This document shows positions 52,547 to 62,026 of a stretch of 64,000 nucleotides of DNA, one piece after another. The notes under the pieces are model-generated. The model made no database searches. It had not been told where the DNA came from and saw nothing but the letters and a program-made list of their open reading frames with translations. The position numbers and the translations under genes are program-made. Location of the stretch: NCBI GenBank assembly GCA_903877645.1, contig CAIRES010000068.1:1-64000 (forward strand). Direction: 5' to 3'. The stretch comes from an uncultured Bacteroidota bacterium (GTDB lineage: Bacteria > Bacteroidota > Bacteroidia > Chitinophagales > Chitinophagaceae). Each line of letters begins with the position of its first letter. Positions within the stretch are counted from its first letter, which is position 1.

Positions 52547-52566
52547 CTTGAATAATATAGTACAAA

Positions 52567-55500
52567 CTACTCGGTGCCGCGGGGTGGGGTGGCGGCGGAG
52601 TCGACGGGGCCTTTAAGTTTCAGCTCCAGTTTTTCTTTTTGTTTCCGGGCGTATTTGTTGCCATGGAAGAAGTCACCGAAGTTGTCGAAAGACTTGCGCC
52701 AGGATATGCCGACCCCACTGCGGATGATGTCGCGATCGAGGGTTACATCATAGTCACTGGTGCGGAAACAGTTGAGGCGCAGGCCGCTGGACTGCGTAAG
52801 GAGGTATTGCAGGCGGAAGTCGCCGGTGAGGTTAAAGTTGGATGTATTGCTGGCGCTGGTCGGCTTGCCCCAGTCGGATGTACTGCCGAGCTCTACCACG
52901 AGGCGGTCGTTGAAGTAGCTTTTGTTCACGCCCACTTTCACCTGGTTGCGGTTGAGGCCACCGAGGGCCTGATCGCTGTAGTTGTAGTTGGTGTACTTCA
53001 CGTCCACGTTCAGGCGCTTATCGCCGGTGAGCCTTGCGAGCGCCGTTGTAAAGAGAGAAGATGTGCTACTAGAAACGATCTGACTGATGTTGTTGATAGC
53101 GCCGGTGGCCACGGTAGCGCCGCCAATGCCTTCCTGCGGCACAAAGGAATTGATAACGAGCAGTGAAGATACCTGGTTGAACTTTTGCTGGTCGTCGTAG
53201 TTGATGAGGGTGAGCTTGCGGTAGGCAAGGCTGCCTTGTGAGTGCTTGTCTTCCAGGTCAAGATCGAAAGTGAGCAACGGTGTTTTTAATGTACCGTTCA
53301 TATGCAGCGTAAGGTCTACCATCTGCGGTGTTTGGGCATCGATGAGCTCACTGCCGGATATGTATGTTTTATCGGCATCAGACAGCAGGTCATACAACCT
53401 GGCCTTGACCCTGTATACGGCGTTCACATTGAGGCGGGTATCAAAGAATGGGCCATTGAAGCTGATCTGGCTTTCGCTATTGAGCGCAAACTGGCGCACG
53501 AATAAGCGCTTGAATGTCCAGGTATAAAAGCCCTGGTCAATCTGGTACAGGCCATTCACGCGGATGTCGTTGTTTGGGGGTATGTCGAGTTGGAGGTTGC
53601 CACTGCCTTTGGCTGTGATCTGGTCGCCGGTGGAAGGGTCGAGCACAATAGTCACTTCGGCAAGGTCATTGAGATTGGCATCTATGGTGATGTAGAATTT
53701 GTCCTTGGCTTTATGTACTATTTTGTCCTGCGTGGTACCATAGGTTTTGAAAGAGGCATAACTGAAAGATGATCCGGCATCGGAAGATGAATTGACGGGT
53801 ATGAAAATATGCGATTTAGCTGCCGGCCTGATGTTGTAGATATTCAGCTTCATGTCATTGAAGGGGCCCTTGAGGATGACAGAATCCATGCCGGCAATGA
53901 CATTGCCATAGAAGAGGCTGTTGTCATTAAAGGTGAGGTTCATCACTTCAAATTTATCAGAGCGGGCATTGAGGTGCATTCTCATGTTCTTAAACATATT
54001 GTGCGAGAAGTGGCCGGTGAGCGTTGCCGAATTGTTGTGGCCATCGAGCATCTGCACATTGCCAAAGCTAATGCGCCGATTGGTGACCTGCACTGTAGCG
54101 GTGGGGATGGTGTAGAAGCAGCCCATATAATCGAGCTTCATGCCTACATTCTGCAGGGCTACAGAGCCGGACATTTCGGGGTTGTAAGCGGTGCCTCCGA
54201 ATGCGATCTTGCCATTGAGCGTACCGGAAAGGTGGCTGAGGATGCCCACCAGGAAGGGAGAAGCCCAGGTGACAGGCGCATTATTGAACTGTATGCCGCC
54301 ATCAAGTTTCTGGTGTGTGGCGCTGTCGAAAGATATATTGCCCGATGCTGTAACCGAGGCATCGTTGTGGTATATGCCTGTTTGCGGATCGAAGCTGATG
54401 AGCTGCTTTGTACCGTCGTAGTCGCCGATGATGTTGATAGAGCCCACAGTATCAGTGCCCAGCTTTACGTCGGTAGCTTTTATATTGGCGCTCACGTACA
54501 GGTCTTCAAATATCTTGTTGATAGTGATCGTTCCGTTCACACGGCCATCAGGCTGGTATGCCGCGAGGCCGGCCCATGAGCCAAGCTGGCCGAGGTCGAG
54601 ATTGCTGGTGCTGATCACTAATGATTTGTCATTGTTCTTCAGCTCTGTTTCTGCGCTGATCTTTTGCAGGCCGGAGGTAAGCACCAGTCCACGTACCATA
54701 AGGTACTTGTTGCTGTACTCGATCTTGCTGCCGCCTGCAATGTCCCACTTGGCCTGGTTGAGAAAAAACTGGGAGGGCAGGAGGGTGAGGAACAGGGAGT
54801 CTTTGCGGGCGAGGATCTGTCCGTTGAGGGTGAGGGCACTGGCCGCATCCGGAGAGGTGGTGGCTATGGTGAATGCCACAGAGTCATTGCCCAGCGTGGT
54901 AGTGACGCTTAGCGAGCCATTGAGTATGCTGTCGCCAATGGCTACGTTGTCCACCATCGCATTGAGGCCAATCGCATTAAGGTTACCCTGGCCGGTAATA
55001 GCGATCTTGCTCATATGAAATTTGCCTATGGAGCCAAAAGGCACGTTGGCATTGAGAATGAGCTTCTGCTCCGTGGTATTGAGCGACCCTGAGAATGTGG
55101 AGGAATCAAAGCCGCGGATGATCGGGATGGTCACTGCCAGCAGGCTATCCACAGTTGTTGTTTTGACGCTGAAGGTAAGATTTTGTGCAGGGGCCTCTTT
55201 GGATGGCTCCTTGATATAATTGGGTATGTACCTGGAGAGGTAGTACTGCACAGATGCGGGCAACTTGCTCAACTGGTAATCCCCGCTGATAGTGGCCGTA
55301 ACGTCATTGCTCTGCACAGTTAGTAACTTATTGTGATCGCTGCCGGAAGAATTGACCAATATGGAATCGAGGGCCAGCTTGTGCGAGTTTCTCTTCATAT
55401 CTATATTGTTCAGCTTGGCATAGCCCGAGAAGTTATCAATATTGCTGCCGGTACAGTCGAGGTCGAAATCGGCTGCGGCGGTAATGGTATCGCTGGTGAG

Positions 55501-57333
55501 GTTCAGGGCACGCAGGTCGCTAAAAAGGAGGTGTGCGGTAGCATTGAGTACAATGTTCTTGTCGTTGTAATTGAGGCCGCCGTCAAATTCGAGGGCCAGG
55601 TTGGGGTCATCTACGACCAATGTACCATTGAATTGCTTTTTGGCTATAGTGCCATGTGTGATGATATTGGCGTATGGATACTTATTGAGGTCGAGCTCTT
55701 TGATATTGCCGTCAATATCCAATTGCATACTGTTCGGATCGAATGACTTTCCGGCAACATCTTCCTTTAGGGTGATGCTGCCTAATAATGGTTGCTTCAG
55801 CAAAGTGCCGATCATAAACCCATTTGCACTTACAGAGCCTTTGTAATCGGCGGTGGCGCTATTGAAGCCGGGTATGTTCATTTTAAGGTCTGTGGTCACA
55901 GAGCCGAGGTTGGTATTGAGCACACCTTTTACCGCAAAGTTCTCAATATAGCCCTCGTATGCGCCTTTGAAATAGGCGTAGGACACACTTTCGAGCGAAA
56001 TATCGGGGCTGTTCTTCAGCATGGGGGCATAGCGCAGTATGCCTTTGCCATTGGTCACTATTTCGCCATTGGTATAGGTTATCCAGGTTTTGTAAATATC
56101 AGGCAAGCCCTTCATGGTCAGGTCGCCTTTGATGACGGTATTGCCATCAGATACCATGAGGTTTTTGCCATAAAGGTTGGCAACAGTGCCTTTGCCAAAG
56201 CCGGTGGCCCGAACAGAAATTTCGGGGAGTGCATTGAGCTGAGGCGCAAAGAAAGCAATGTCGCGTTTGTCTATGTATGCGTCTTTCAGGTGGCCTTCCA
56301 TGATCACACTATCTATATAGGAAGTGAAGTCGGGGAAGCGCTTGTAGCGCATAGAGTAGTAATCGCGGATCTTGCTGTTGTTGGTTTCGAGGTACAGGTT
56401 TTCGCATATAGATGCATTAGGCGATACGGTGACCTTGCTCTTCATTTGCTTAATGGTAAGGCCGCAGCGGTCTTTCGCGTACAGTTGATCCACCTGCCCG
56501 TGAATGGTGTCGCCGCGGATAGTGATGTCTTTTACATAGGCTTTTATCTGCCTGATTATGAGATGGTTCTCATCAAATAATGTGGGTGATGGTATTTTAT
56601 CATCCATGGTGAGCGAAAAAGTGCAGGCATCTAAGGCTATGCTTTTAAGGTTCACGGCCCAGTTGCCTGTGTTGAACGGAGTAGTGTCAACAGTGTCTGT
56701 TTCGGCAGAGTGGTGACGGCGGGGTTTGCCGCCTTTGTATTCCCGCTCGACAATATCGGTGTGCGCCACCCGGATCTCATTAATATCAATGAGCTTCTTT
56801 TTAAAGTCAATGCCTTTAGCATCAAGGTCAAATTTTCCTACGTCAAAATCGAGGTCTTCACCTACCCATTTATCATCGTAATGAAAACGAACGTTATCGA
56901 TGGCAACCTTCTTGAGGTCAAATTCTATTGGGTTTGTTTTTGCGCTGGTGTCCGTCTTTTTGTCTGAACTGAAGGCATCGGCTATAAAGTCATAGTTCCA
57001 CACATTGGACAAAGGTGTCCGGTATAGGTGTGCATATACGTTTTTAAGGGACAAATAATGGATGACGTGCTTATCTTTAAAAATGAACCAGTCTGTTATG
57101 CGGATATCCAACTCGCCCGCAGATAGGAGGGTATCGTGGGCCTTATCTTCTATAAAAACATCGTGTAGGGAGATGTGATTGAGGAGGTCTATACGGACAT
57201 TGCCGATAGAAACTTTGGTTTTGAGCTTGTCGGCAAGAATACTTGCGGCTTTGTGGGCCATAAAATTTTGCACAGGGGTGAGGTTTACCAGCAGCACGGC
57301 TACCAGTAAAAGGGCAAGCACGGAGCCGGCCAC
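52567..57333 (-). CDS. tamB: Translocation and assembly module TamB
   Basis: A 1588-residue AsmA-superfamily protein that bridges inner and outer membranes and helps move lipids or assemble outer-membrane proteins. A short N-terminal membrane helix (VLALLLVAVLLVNL) leads to long beta-helical groove repeats, and the C-terminal DUF490 domain starts near 1240 (GNLQLDIPPNNDIRVNGLYQIDQGFYTW) and runs past SFVPQEG. The annotated start is a GTG. In-frame codons upstream, to about 57381, would read YKILFLRRFFKILRY, a natural positively charged head before the helix, but contain no ATG/GTG/TTG. A -7 element at 57392-57399 is compatible with either. Confidence 0.93.
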   Translation of the reverse strand: MAGSVLALLLVAVLLVNLTPVQNFMAHKAASILADKLKTKVSIGNVRIDLLNHISLHDVFIEDKAHDTLLSAGELDIRITDWFIFKDKHVIHYLSLKNVYAHLYRTPLSNVWNYDFIADAFSSDKKTDTSAKTNPIEFDLKKVAIDNVRFHYDDKWVGEDLDFDVGKFDLDAKGIDFKKKLIDINEIRVAHTDIVEREYKGGKPRRHHSAETDTVDTTPFNTGNWAVNLKSIALDACTFSLTMDDKIPSPTLFDENHLIIRQIKAYVKDITIRGDTIHGQVDQLYAKDRCGLTIKQMKSKVTVSPNASICENLYLETNNSKIRDYYSMRYKRFPDFTSYIDSVIMEGHLKDAYIDKRDIAFFAPQLNALPEISVRATGFGKGTVANLYGKNLMVSDGNTVIKGDLTMKGLPDIYKTWITYTNGEIVTNGKGILRYAPMLKNSPDISLESVSYAYFKGAYEGYIENFAVKGVLNTNLGSVTTDLKMNIPGFNSATADYKGSVSANGFMIGTLLKQPLLGSITLKEDVAGKSFDPNSMQLDIDGNIKELDLNKYPYANIITHGTIAKKQFNGTLVVDDPNLALEFDGGLNYNDKNIVLNATAHLLFSDLRALNLTSDTITAAADFDLDCTGSNIDNFSGYAKLNNIDMKRNSHKLALDSILVNSSGSDHNKLLTVQSNDVTATISGDYQLSKLPASVQYYLSRYIPNYIKEPSKEAPAQNLTFSVKTTTVDSLLAVTIPIIRGFDSSTFSGSLNTTEQKLILNANVPFGSIGKFHMSKIAITGQGNLNAIGLNAMVDNVAIGDSILNGSLSVTTTLGNDSVAFTIATTSPDAASALTLNGQILARKDSLFLTLLPSQFFLNQAKWDIAGGSKIEYSNKYLMVRGLVLTSGLQKISAETELKNNDKSLVISTSNLDLGQLGSWAGLAAYQPDGRVNGTITINKIFEDLYVSANIKATDVKLGTDTVGSINIIGDYDGTKQLISFDPQTGIYHNDASVTASGNISFDSATHQKLDGGIQFNNAPVTWASPFLVGILSHLSGTLNGKIAFGGTAYNPEMSGSVALQNVGMKLDYMGCFYTIPTATVQVTNRRISFGNVQMLDGHNNSATLTGHFSHNMFKNMRMHLNARSDKFEVMNLTFNDNSLFYGNVIAGMDSVILKGPFNDMKLNIYNIRPAAKSHIFIPVNSSSDAGSSFSYASFKTYGTTQDKIVHKAKDKFYITIDANLNDLAEVTIVLDPSTGDQITAKGSGNLQLDIPPNNDIRVNGLYQIDQGFYTWTFKRLFVRQFALNSESQISFNGPFFDTRLNVNAVYRVKARLYDLLSDADKTYISGSELIDAQTPQMVDLTLHMNGTLKTPLLTFDLDLEDKHSQGSLAYRKLTLINYDDQQKFNQVSSLLVINSFVPQEGIGGATVATGAINNISQIVSSSTSSLFTTALARLTGDKRLNVDVKYTNYNYSDQALGGLNRNQVKVGVNKSYFNDRLVVELGSTSDWGKPTSASNTSNFNLTGDFRLQYLLTQSSGLRLNCFRTSDYDVTLDRDIIRSGVGISWRKSFDNFGDFFHGNKYARKQKEKLELKLKGPVDSAATPPRGTE

Positions 57334-57391
57334 ATAGCGTAATATTTTAAAAAAGCGCCTCAGGAATAAAATCTTATATATATAGTTACCA

Positions 57392-57399
57392 CAAAAATA
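57392..57399 (-). promoter_or_regulatory. -7 promoter element for tamB
   Basis: On the - strand TATTTTTG, a TAnnTTTG match, 58 bases before the GTG at 57333. Confidence 0.5.
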
Positions 57400-57531
57400 G
57401 CTTCAATATTTCACCTTATAAAGAATAAAGTGTTAACATTTAAACGGTCCTGCAATACGGATACTCCATATCCTTCACAAAATATACTATTTTGCTGCCT
57501 GTTTCTAAAAATATAAAATCAAACAAGCAAT

Positions 57532-59640
57532 ATGAGGACATTAACTCTTTGCACATCTTTTTTAATGATAGGTATGATGGCCAGCGCACAGAAAGTCGAT
57601 TTTACAGGCAAGTATCCTGAGACGAAGAAGGGAACGCAGACCGATGAATACTTCGGCACAAAAGTAAGTGATCCATACCGCTGGCTGGAAGATGACCGGG
57701 CGGAAGACACCAAAAGCTGGGTAGTAGCCGAGAATAGAGTAACCCAAAACTACATCAGCCAGATACCATTCAGGGACAAGATCAAGAAACGCCTGACGGA
57801 GCTATGGAATTATGAAAAATATTCTGCGCCCTTTAAAGAAGGAGCTTATACTTACTTCTATAAAAACGACGGCCTCCAAAACCAAAGTGTTCTGTACCGT
57901 CAAATGGAGGGCGCGGTACCGGAAGAATTTCTTAATCCGAATAAGTTTTCGACGGATGGCACCAGCTCATTGCAGGGCATAGACTTTACCAAGGATGGCT
58001 CACTGGCAGCTTACCAGGTATCAGAGGGCGGATCGGATTGGAGGAAGGTGATCGTGATCAATACAAAGACAGGGCAGAAAGTGGATGATACGCTGCATGA
58101 TGTGAAGTTCAGCGGTATCTCGTGGTTGCATAATGATGGTTTTTATTACAGCAGTTATGACAAGCCAAAGGGTAGCCAGCTTTCTGAAAAAACACAGATA
58201 CACAAACTATTCTATCACAAACTGGGGACTCCGCAAAGTGAAGACAAGCTGATATTTGGTGGCGAGGCTACACCACGCAGGTACATTGGTGGTGGAGTTA
58301 CAGAGGATGAACAATTCCTTGTGATCAGCGCGGCAAACGCTACTTATGGCAACGAGCTTTATATACAAGACCTTACCTTACCAAATTCGCCAATCGTACC
58401 TATAGTCACAGGATTTGATCATGAGCAGAGTGTTGTGTATTCCGACCATGGTATGCTGTACATCGAGACCAACCAGGATGCCCCTAACCGCAAGCTGGTA
58501 GCAGTATCTGCAACGCACCCGACAAAGGAATACTGGAAAGTGGTAATACCTGAGACGAAATTCCCATTGAGTATTTCTACCTGTGGTAAAAAATTCTTTG
58601 CCCAGTACCTGGAAGATGCTGTATCGAAAGTATATCAGTACAGCCTTGATGGTAAAATGGAGAAGGCAATCGAGTTGCCGGGCCTGGGCACAGCAAGCGG
58701 CTTTGGTGGCAAAGTTGATGAGCGGGAAACTTACTATACCTACACTTCGTATGTGTACCCGCCCACTATTTTCAAATACAACATTAATACGGGCACATCA
58801 TCTGTTTATAAAGTTTCCAGTGTCAAATTCAACCCGGCGGAGTATGAAAGCAAGCAGGTGTTTTACAAGTCGAAGGGCGGCGAGCGTATCCCTATGATCA
58901 TCACCTATAAGAAAGGTATGAAACTTAGTGGCAAAAATCCGGTAATGCTTTATGGCTATGGTGGCTTTAACATCAGTATGACACCGTCATTCAGTGTGAG
59001 CAACCTCACCTTTATGGAGCATGGCGGCATCTATGCTGTGGCCAACCTGCGCGGCGGCGGCGAGTATGGCGATACGTGGCATAATGCAGGTATCAAAATG
59101 AAGAAGCAAAATGTGTTCAATGATTTTATTGCTGCTGCGGAATACCTGATCAAAGAGAAATATACTTCCAAGCATTACCTGGCCATATCCGGCGGATCAA
59201 ATGGGGGGCTGCTGATAGGAGCATGTATGACCCAACGGCCAGACCTCTTCAAGGTATGCTTCCCGGCTGTAGGGGTGCTGGATATGCTGCGGTACAACAA
59301 ATTTACGGCTGGTGCGGGCTGGGCTTATGATTATGGGACTGCTGAGGACAGCAAGGAGATGTTTGGTTATCTCTATCATTATTCCCCGGTGCACAATGTG
59401 AAGAAACAGTGCTACCCGGCAACTTTAGTGACCACAGGCGATCATGACGATAGGGTAGTTCCTGCACATTCGTTCAAGTTTGCGGCATCGCTACAGGCTG
59501 CGCAAAGCTGTAAGAACCCCGTGATGATCAGTATAGAAACCAAGGCCGGGCATGGAGCAGGCAAGCCGACAGATATGCTGATCTCAGAGCAAGCAGATAA
59601 ATGGGCGTTTTTATATTGGAATATGGGCCTGACCTATTGA
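57532..59640 (+). CDS. Prolyl oligopeptidase, S9A family (exported)
   Basis: A 702-residue serine peptidase that cuts short peptides after proline. A signal peptide (first ~19 residues, ending ASAQ) precedes the S9 N-terminal segment (DPYRWLEDDRAEDTKSWV), a seven-bladed propeller, and the catalytic domain from ~430. The nucleophile is S556 in ISGGSNGG, the Asp lies in GDHDDRVVP (637-644) and the His is H674 in KAGHGAGK. Overall length matches the family. The next gene starts 7 bases later, so they may share a transcript. Confidence 0.95.
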   Translation: MRTLTLCTSFLMIGMMASAQKVDFTGKYPETKKGTQTDEYFGTKVSDPYRWLEDDRAEDTKSWVVAENRVTQNYISQIPFRDKIKKRLTELWNYEKYSAPFKEGAYTYFYKNDGLQNQSVLYRQMEGAVPEEFLNPNKFSTDGTSSLQGIDFTKDGSLAAYQVSEGGSDWRKVIVINTKTGQKVDDTLHDVKFSGISWLHNDGFYYSSYDKPKGSQLSEKTQIHKLFYHKLGTPQSEDKLIFGGEATPRRYIGGGVTEDEQFLVISAANATYGNELYIQDLTLPNSPIVPIVTGFDHEQSVVYSDHGMLYIETNQDAPNRKLVAVSATHPTKEYWKVVIPETKFPLSISTCGKKFFAQYLEDAVSKVYQYSLDGKMEKAIELPGLGTASGFGGKVDERETYYTYTSYVYPPTIFKYNINTGTSSVYKVSSVKFNPAEYESKQVFYKSKGGERIPMIITYKKGMKLSGKNPVMLYGYGGFNISMTPSFSVSNLTFMEHGGIYAVANLRGGGEYGDTWHNAGIKMKKQNVFNDFIAAAEYLIKEKYTSKHYLAISGGSNGGLLIGACMTQRPDLFKVCFPAVGVLDMLRYNKFTAGAGWAYDYGTAEDSKEMFGYLYHYSPVHNVKKQCYPATLVTTGDHDDRVVPAHSFKFAASLQAAQSCKNPVMISIETKAGHGAGKPTDMLISEQADKWAFLYWNMGLTY

Positions 59641-59647
59641 TAATGAA

Positions 59648-60214
59648 ATGGAAGGCCCTGATTTTGCTATAGTATATTCAGCAGGAATCTCCGGTGCGTT
59701 TTTGCAAAGGGGCATTACTACTTTTCGGGAGGCGGCTGACTACGTTGGCCGCCTTCCTTATGGCCGCAACGCAGACAAGACTGACCTGGCTACAGTATTT
59801 TCTGATGGCTGTGGCACATGTAGTACCAAGCATGCTTTGCTGAAAGTGCTTGCAAATGAAAATGACTTTGACGGGTTGAAACTGATGGTGGGTATCTTTA
59901 AAATGAACCATAATAATACACCGGCTGTTGCCGGTACATTAGGCAAGTATGGGCTGGATCATATTCCCGAGGCTCATTGTTACCTGCGGTATAACAGGGG
60001 GATATTCGATCATACCTTTTCAAATGTGCAGCTTGATTTTGTTGCTGATCTTATGGAAGAACAGGAAATAGAACCGCTACAGATCACAGATTGGAAAGTG
60101 GCGTACCACAAGGCGTTCATCAATAAATGGCTTGCCGGCGATCCGCAAATTGTTTTTTCGGCGGTTGAGATATGGGCGATACGGGAGCAGTGTATCAGGG
60201 ATCTATCAGTGTGA
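59648..60214 (+). CDS. Transglutaminase-like single-domain protein, uncharacterised
   Basis: A 188-residue cytoplasmic protein. It has a plausible Cys-His-Asp triad of the transglutaminase/cysteine-protease fold: C58 in GCGTCSTKHALL at the start of a helix, H110 in PEAHCYLRY on a strand, and D121 in GIFDHTF on the next strand (compare H-x-W...D-P-T in the family). I recognise no named family. It starts 7 bases after the prolyl oligopeptidase stop and ends one base before the convergent AsmA-like gene. Function is unknown; peptide or amide hydrolysis or transfer is an inference from fold. Confidence 0.72.
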   Translation: MEGPDFAIVYSAGISGAFLQRGITTFREAADYVGRLPYGRNADKTDLATVFSDGCGTCSTKHALLKVLANENDFDGLKLMVGIFKMNHNNTPAVAGTLGKYGLDHIPEAHCYLRYNRGIFDHTFSNVQLDFVADLMEEQEIEPLQITDWKVAYHKAFINKWLAGDPQIVFSAVEIWAIREQCIRDLSV

Positions 60215-60215
60215 C

Positions 60216-61955
60216 TTATTTCTTCTTGCCAAATACCCTTTTGAAAAATCCTTTTTTGGGCTGCTCACCTTTACTCGTCTCGGGGCCATCAGTAAGGGTG
60301 ATGATACCCCGTTCGCGTACTGCGGTCTTTTTAACGCCACGGTAAATGTTTTGCCACAGCTCGCCTGCAAAGCCTTTTGTTGTGTCGCGTGCGAATGAGG
60401 TATTTACAGAGCGGACTTCTTTGCCCGGCATTGGGTTATCGGGGTACAGCAATAATGTGCTGCCCACAAAGGCAAATGGCCCATGTTTTCCTTTCCTTTG
60501 TTTGCTGTCAAACTTGAACAATGATATCTTTAAGCCATCATAGAACACAGTGAATTTGCCCGATGAAAAAGACTCATCGCCGGCTATGTGCATATCCATT
60601 TTTGAGAGGTGAAAGGAAGTGACCTTTACAATAGTGAATGCCTGGGCCTGTTCGTTCACTTCATCGCCGGTGAGGCTGCCGATATTGCCATCTACAGTAA
60701 AAGCCCCCTTTTTATTATTCAGTGCCAGGTCGAATTTTGCAACTACGCTGGTCTTGCCCATGTATTTGCCGTCGAGGTCGATGAGGCAGCTTTTGTTTTG
60801 TGCTATCAATCCGGGCATATTGGTGATGTTGCTGAATTTTGCTTTGATGTCGCTAAAATCTATTGTGCCTTCCTCACCTTTTGGGGTTACTTCGGTGTAC
60901 CTGAAGTGCGCCTTGGTCATATTCACCACTCTTAGATCGGTCTGCAGACCCACCTGTAACAGTAACTGATTGGGGTAGCTGCCCATGGCGCTGGCATTTT
61001 TGTTCTCATTCGCCCTGATGAAATGAATATCTATAAATGGCTCTGTTGCGTTTACTGTGGGTATCAGCAATTCGCCATCATTCACCAGTTGGTTCCAGTT
61101 GAGGCCGACAAGTTCTACTTTAGGAAAGGTAAAGTTGTAAAATTCTTTTTCTTTTCCAGTCGTCGGATCATTATCGGTCATATTCTTAATGTGTACACTT
61201 TTTAACGTTACTGAATTGTCGGTACTTTCAAAATCAAGCAGTGGTGAATTGATGTGGTAATGCCCGTTGGGCTTATTCAGTTGAAAGCTTTTGAACCGCA
61301 GCTTACCACTGCGGGCATACAGGAATACGCTAGTGTCTATATGCTCATCATAGTTGTATACAAAATTATTAAGCATGGCCGATCCGCCATTCATGTGGCA
61401 CGAAAAATGGGTTTTAGGGCCAGTGTAGTCATAGGTTACATCCGGGTTGTCAAAATCCACCTTTGCCGCTGTAACACGGGTTATCGTCGGCGTCTTTTTT
61501 TTGTCATGGATGGCTGTTGCCGCATTAGGGTCTGGCCGGCAGGACAGCAGCCATTTGAGGTTGTGTACCGTTACATGTCCGCAATCGACAGAGTGCTTAT
61601 CTACTAAATCGCGCCATACGATGCCATTTGCTTCAAGGCTGGGTATAGACAACGTAGAAAGAGTAGGGGGAACAATCCTTCCGGCTGCTTTTAGTGCTTT
61701 GACCTGTTTCATATCGGGCCATAAGTGAACATCGGTGAGGGTAACCGTATGCCCGGCGAGGCTCACTGTAATGTCGCTGAACGAAATGTGGTATACGCTG
61801 TCTGTAGATTTTAGCACCGCCTCCGGCAAACGAGCCATGATGATACTTTTGTAATGATGTGACAACCACAGGCTATAGGCGAATACGCCCGCTACGATCA
61901 ATAGGAATATGGATATAATGATGATCAGTGTCTTACGCATTCTGCTAACGGCCAT
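60216..61955 (-). CDS. AsmA-like membrane-anchored protein
   Basis: A 579-residue protein with an N-terminal membrane helix (LIIIISIFLLIVAGVFAYSLWL, ~9-30) and a long periplasmic beta-rich region whose repeats (VSLAGHTVTLTDVHLWPDM, FRYTEVTPKGEEGTIDFSDIKAKFSNITN, AKFDLALNNKKGAFTVDGNIGSL) resemble the AsmA/DUF748-type lipid-transport folds. The tail is strongly basic (KKGFFKRVFGKKK). The start could be ATG 61955 or the ATG at 61940. Role by analogy: envelope lipid homeostasis. Confidence 0.75.
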   Translation of the reverse strand: MAVSRMRKTLIIIISIFLLIVAGVFAYSLWLSHHYKSIIMARLPEAVLKSTDSVYHISFSDITVSLAGHTVTLTDVHLWPDMKQVKALKAAGRIVPPTLSTLSIPSLEANGIVWRDLVDKHSVDCGHVTVHNLKWLLSCRPDPNAATAIHDKKKTPTITRVTAAKVDFDNPDVTYDYTGPKTHFSCHMNGGSAMLNNFVYNYDEHIDTSVFLYARSGKLRFKSFQLNKPNGHYHINSPLLDFESTDNSVTLKSVHIKNMTDNDPTTGKEKEFYNFTFPKVELVGLNWNQLVNDGELLIPTVNATEPFIDIHFIRANENKNASAMGSYPNQLLLQVGLQTDLRVVNMTKAHFRYTEVTPKGEEGTIDFSDIKAKFSNITNMPGLIAQNKSCLIDLDGKYMGKTSVVAKFDLALNNKKGAFTVDGNIGSLTGDEVNEQAQAFTIVKVTSFHLSKMDMHIAGDESFSSGKFTVFYDGLKISLFKFDSKQRKGKHGPFAFVGSTLLLYPDNPMPGKEVRSVNTSFARDTTKGFAGELWQNIYRGVKKTAVRERGIITLTDGPETSKGEQPKKGFFKRVFGKKK

Positions 61956-62026
61956 AACAACATAATGATAAAATCATGCCAGTTGAGAAAAGAAAGGAGG
62001 ATAAAGGTGTTTCTGAAGGGATTGAT

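Noticed and set aside
52639-56967. Several long + strand frames (up to 262 codons) opposite tamB
   Set aside because: They are antisense shadows; tamB is continuous with a recognisable DUF490 end, and the shadow proteins have no signal, domain or proper start context.
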